From assembly GCA_030044325.1 (NCBI GenBank), contig JASHWA010000034.1, forward strand, positions 1-5,664: a stretch of DNA of 5,664 nucleotides, given 5' to 3'. A program made the translations under genes and the position numbers. This document shows positions 5,455 through 5,664 of this stretch, in pieces (within the stretch, counting starts at the first letter, position 1; every line of letters starts with the position of its first letter). This stretch comes from Bryobacteraceae bacterium (GTDB lineage Bacteria; Acidobacteriota; Terriglobia; Bryobacterales; Bryobacteraceae). The notes beneath the pieces are model-generated. The model had not been told where the DNA came from, did no database searches, and saw only the letters and a list, made by a program, of their open reading frames with translations.

Positions 5455-5664
5455 CGCGAGCGTGGCCCTGAAATGGGTCCTCGCGGAAGCGGATAGGCGC
5501 GACGCCGATCATTTGCTATTGCAGTACGGTGAAGGAAAAATCCAATTAATCGCCCACGGCTTATTGAGGTCGAGGTTGCAAGCGCGATTTCGAGACGTTG
5601 TCGCCGAAAGCTCCTGAGCCCTTCCCAAGCACACAAGGCATACACCTATTTGAGAAAGCGATTC
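5441..5664 (+). pseudogene. VapC-type PIN-domain toxin gene with a -1 frameshift, 3' end outside window
   Basis: A TTG start at 5441 with GGGAG (5429-5433) seven bases upstream gives MTVIDASVALKWVLAEADRR, the PIN-domain N-terminus with the first acidic active-site residue (Asp5). The frame continues to KIQLIA and then derails to a stop at 5612-5614. Adding one C to the CCC run (5553-5555) restores PRLIEVEVASAISRR and then KLLSPSQAHKAYTYLRKRF to the window end. This matches the family pattern of a Pro-x-Leu stretch followed by the conserved Glu (Glu45 after correction). PIN toxins are Mg-dependent endoribonucleases acting on tRNA or other RNAs. As it stands, the product is cut to 57 residues, lacks most catalytic acids and should be inactive. 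Confidence 0.82.

Noticed and set aside
5230..5560. Programmed ribosomal frameshifting in the toxin-antitoxin genes
   Set aside because: The antitoxin needs two +1 shifts and the toxin a -1 shift. None of the sites forms a correctly phased slippery heptamer, so mutation or base-calling error is simpler.

Overview
The window most likely comes from an Acidobacteriota genome of Solibacter/Bryobacterales type. It is GC-rich. It carries the edges of a gene from the VWFA-related acidobacterial family, a membrane protein combining a winged-helix-like N-terminus, a TolB-like domain and TPR repeats (an architecture typical of that phylum), and an intergenic tandem repeat of a style I associate with those genomes. 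This assignment rests on family recognition by eye; there is no rRNA or other marker here.

Layout. Positions 1-75 are the last residues of an outer-membrane beta-barrel-like protein, closed by a strong intrinsic terminator (98-137). Convergent to it is a 101-codon minus-strand gene (136-441) that looks like an acidobacterial VWFA-family gene with its central domain deleted; a 12-bp inverted repeat covers its start codon. Diverging from it is an intact acyl-CoA carboxylase carboxyltransferase beta subunit (propionyl-CoA carboxylase type, 554-2098). Its 3' flank holds three tandem copies of a 73-bp repeat and then a terminator-like hairpin. A gene-free stretch follows (about 2388-2691) containing a perfect 16-bp palindrome. 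Next are two divergent genes: a minus-strand membrane protein with an N-terminal DNA-binding-like domain, one transmembrane helix, a TolB-like periplasmic domain and TPRs (2692-4467), and a plus-strand secreted protein of unknown function (4609-5181). They share an intergenic region with a perfect 12-bp inverted repeat that overlaps the proposed promoter of the membrane protein.

Directly after the secreted-protein gene lies a decayed toxin-antitoxin pair missed by a simple ORF scan. It is a FitA/VapB-type antitoxin (5195-5454) with two +1 frameshifts, overlapping a VapC-type PIN toxin (5441-window end) with one -1 frameshift. All three lesions lie in short G or C runs.

How the genes fit together: the carboxylase subunit belongs to propionyl-/acyl-CoA metabolism, and its biotin carboxylase partner is not in the window. 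The divergent pair is the most plausible regulatory unit: a membrane-anchored regulator-like protein, a shared operator-like repeat and a secreted product. The VWFA remnant and the vapBC remnant show that this is a region where dispensable genes are being lost. I found no clear new defence or mobile system.
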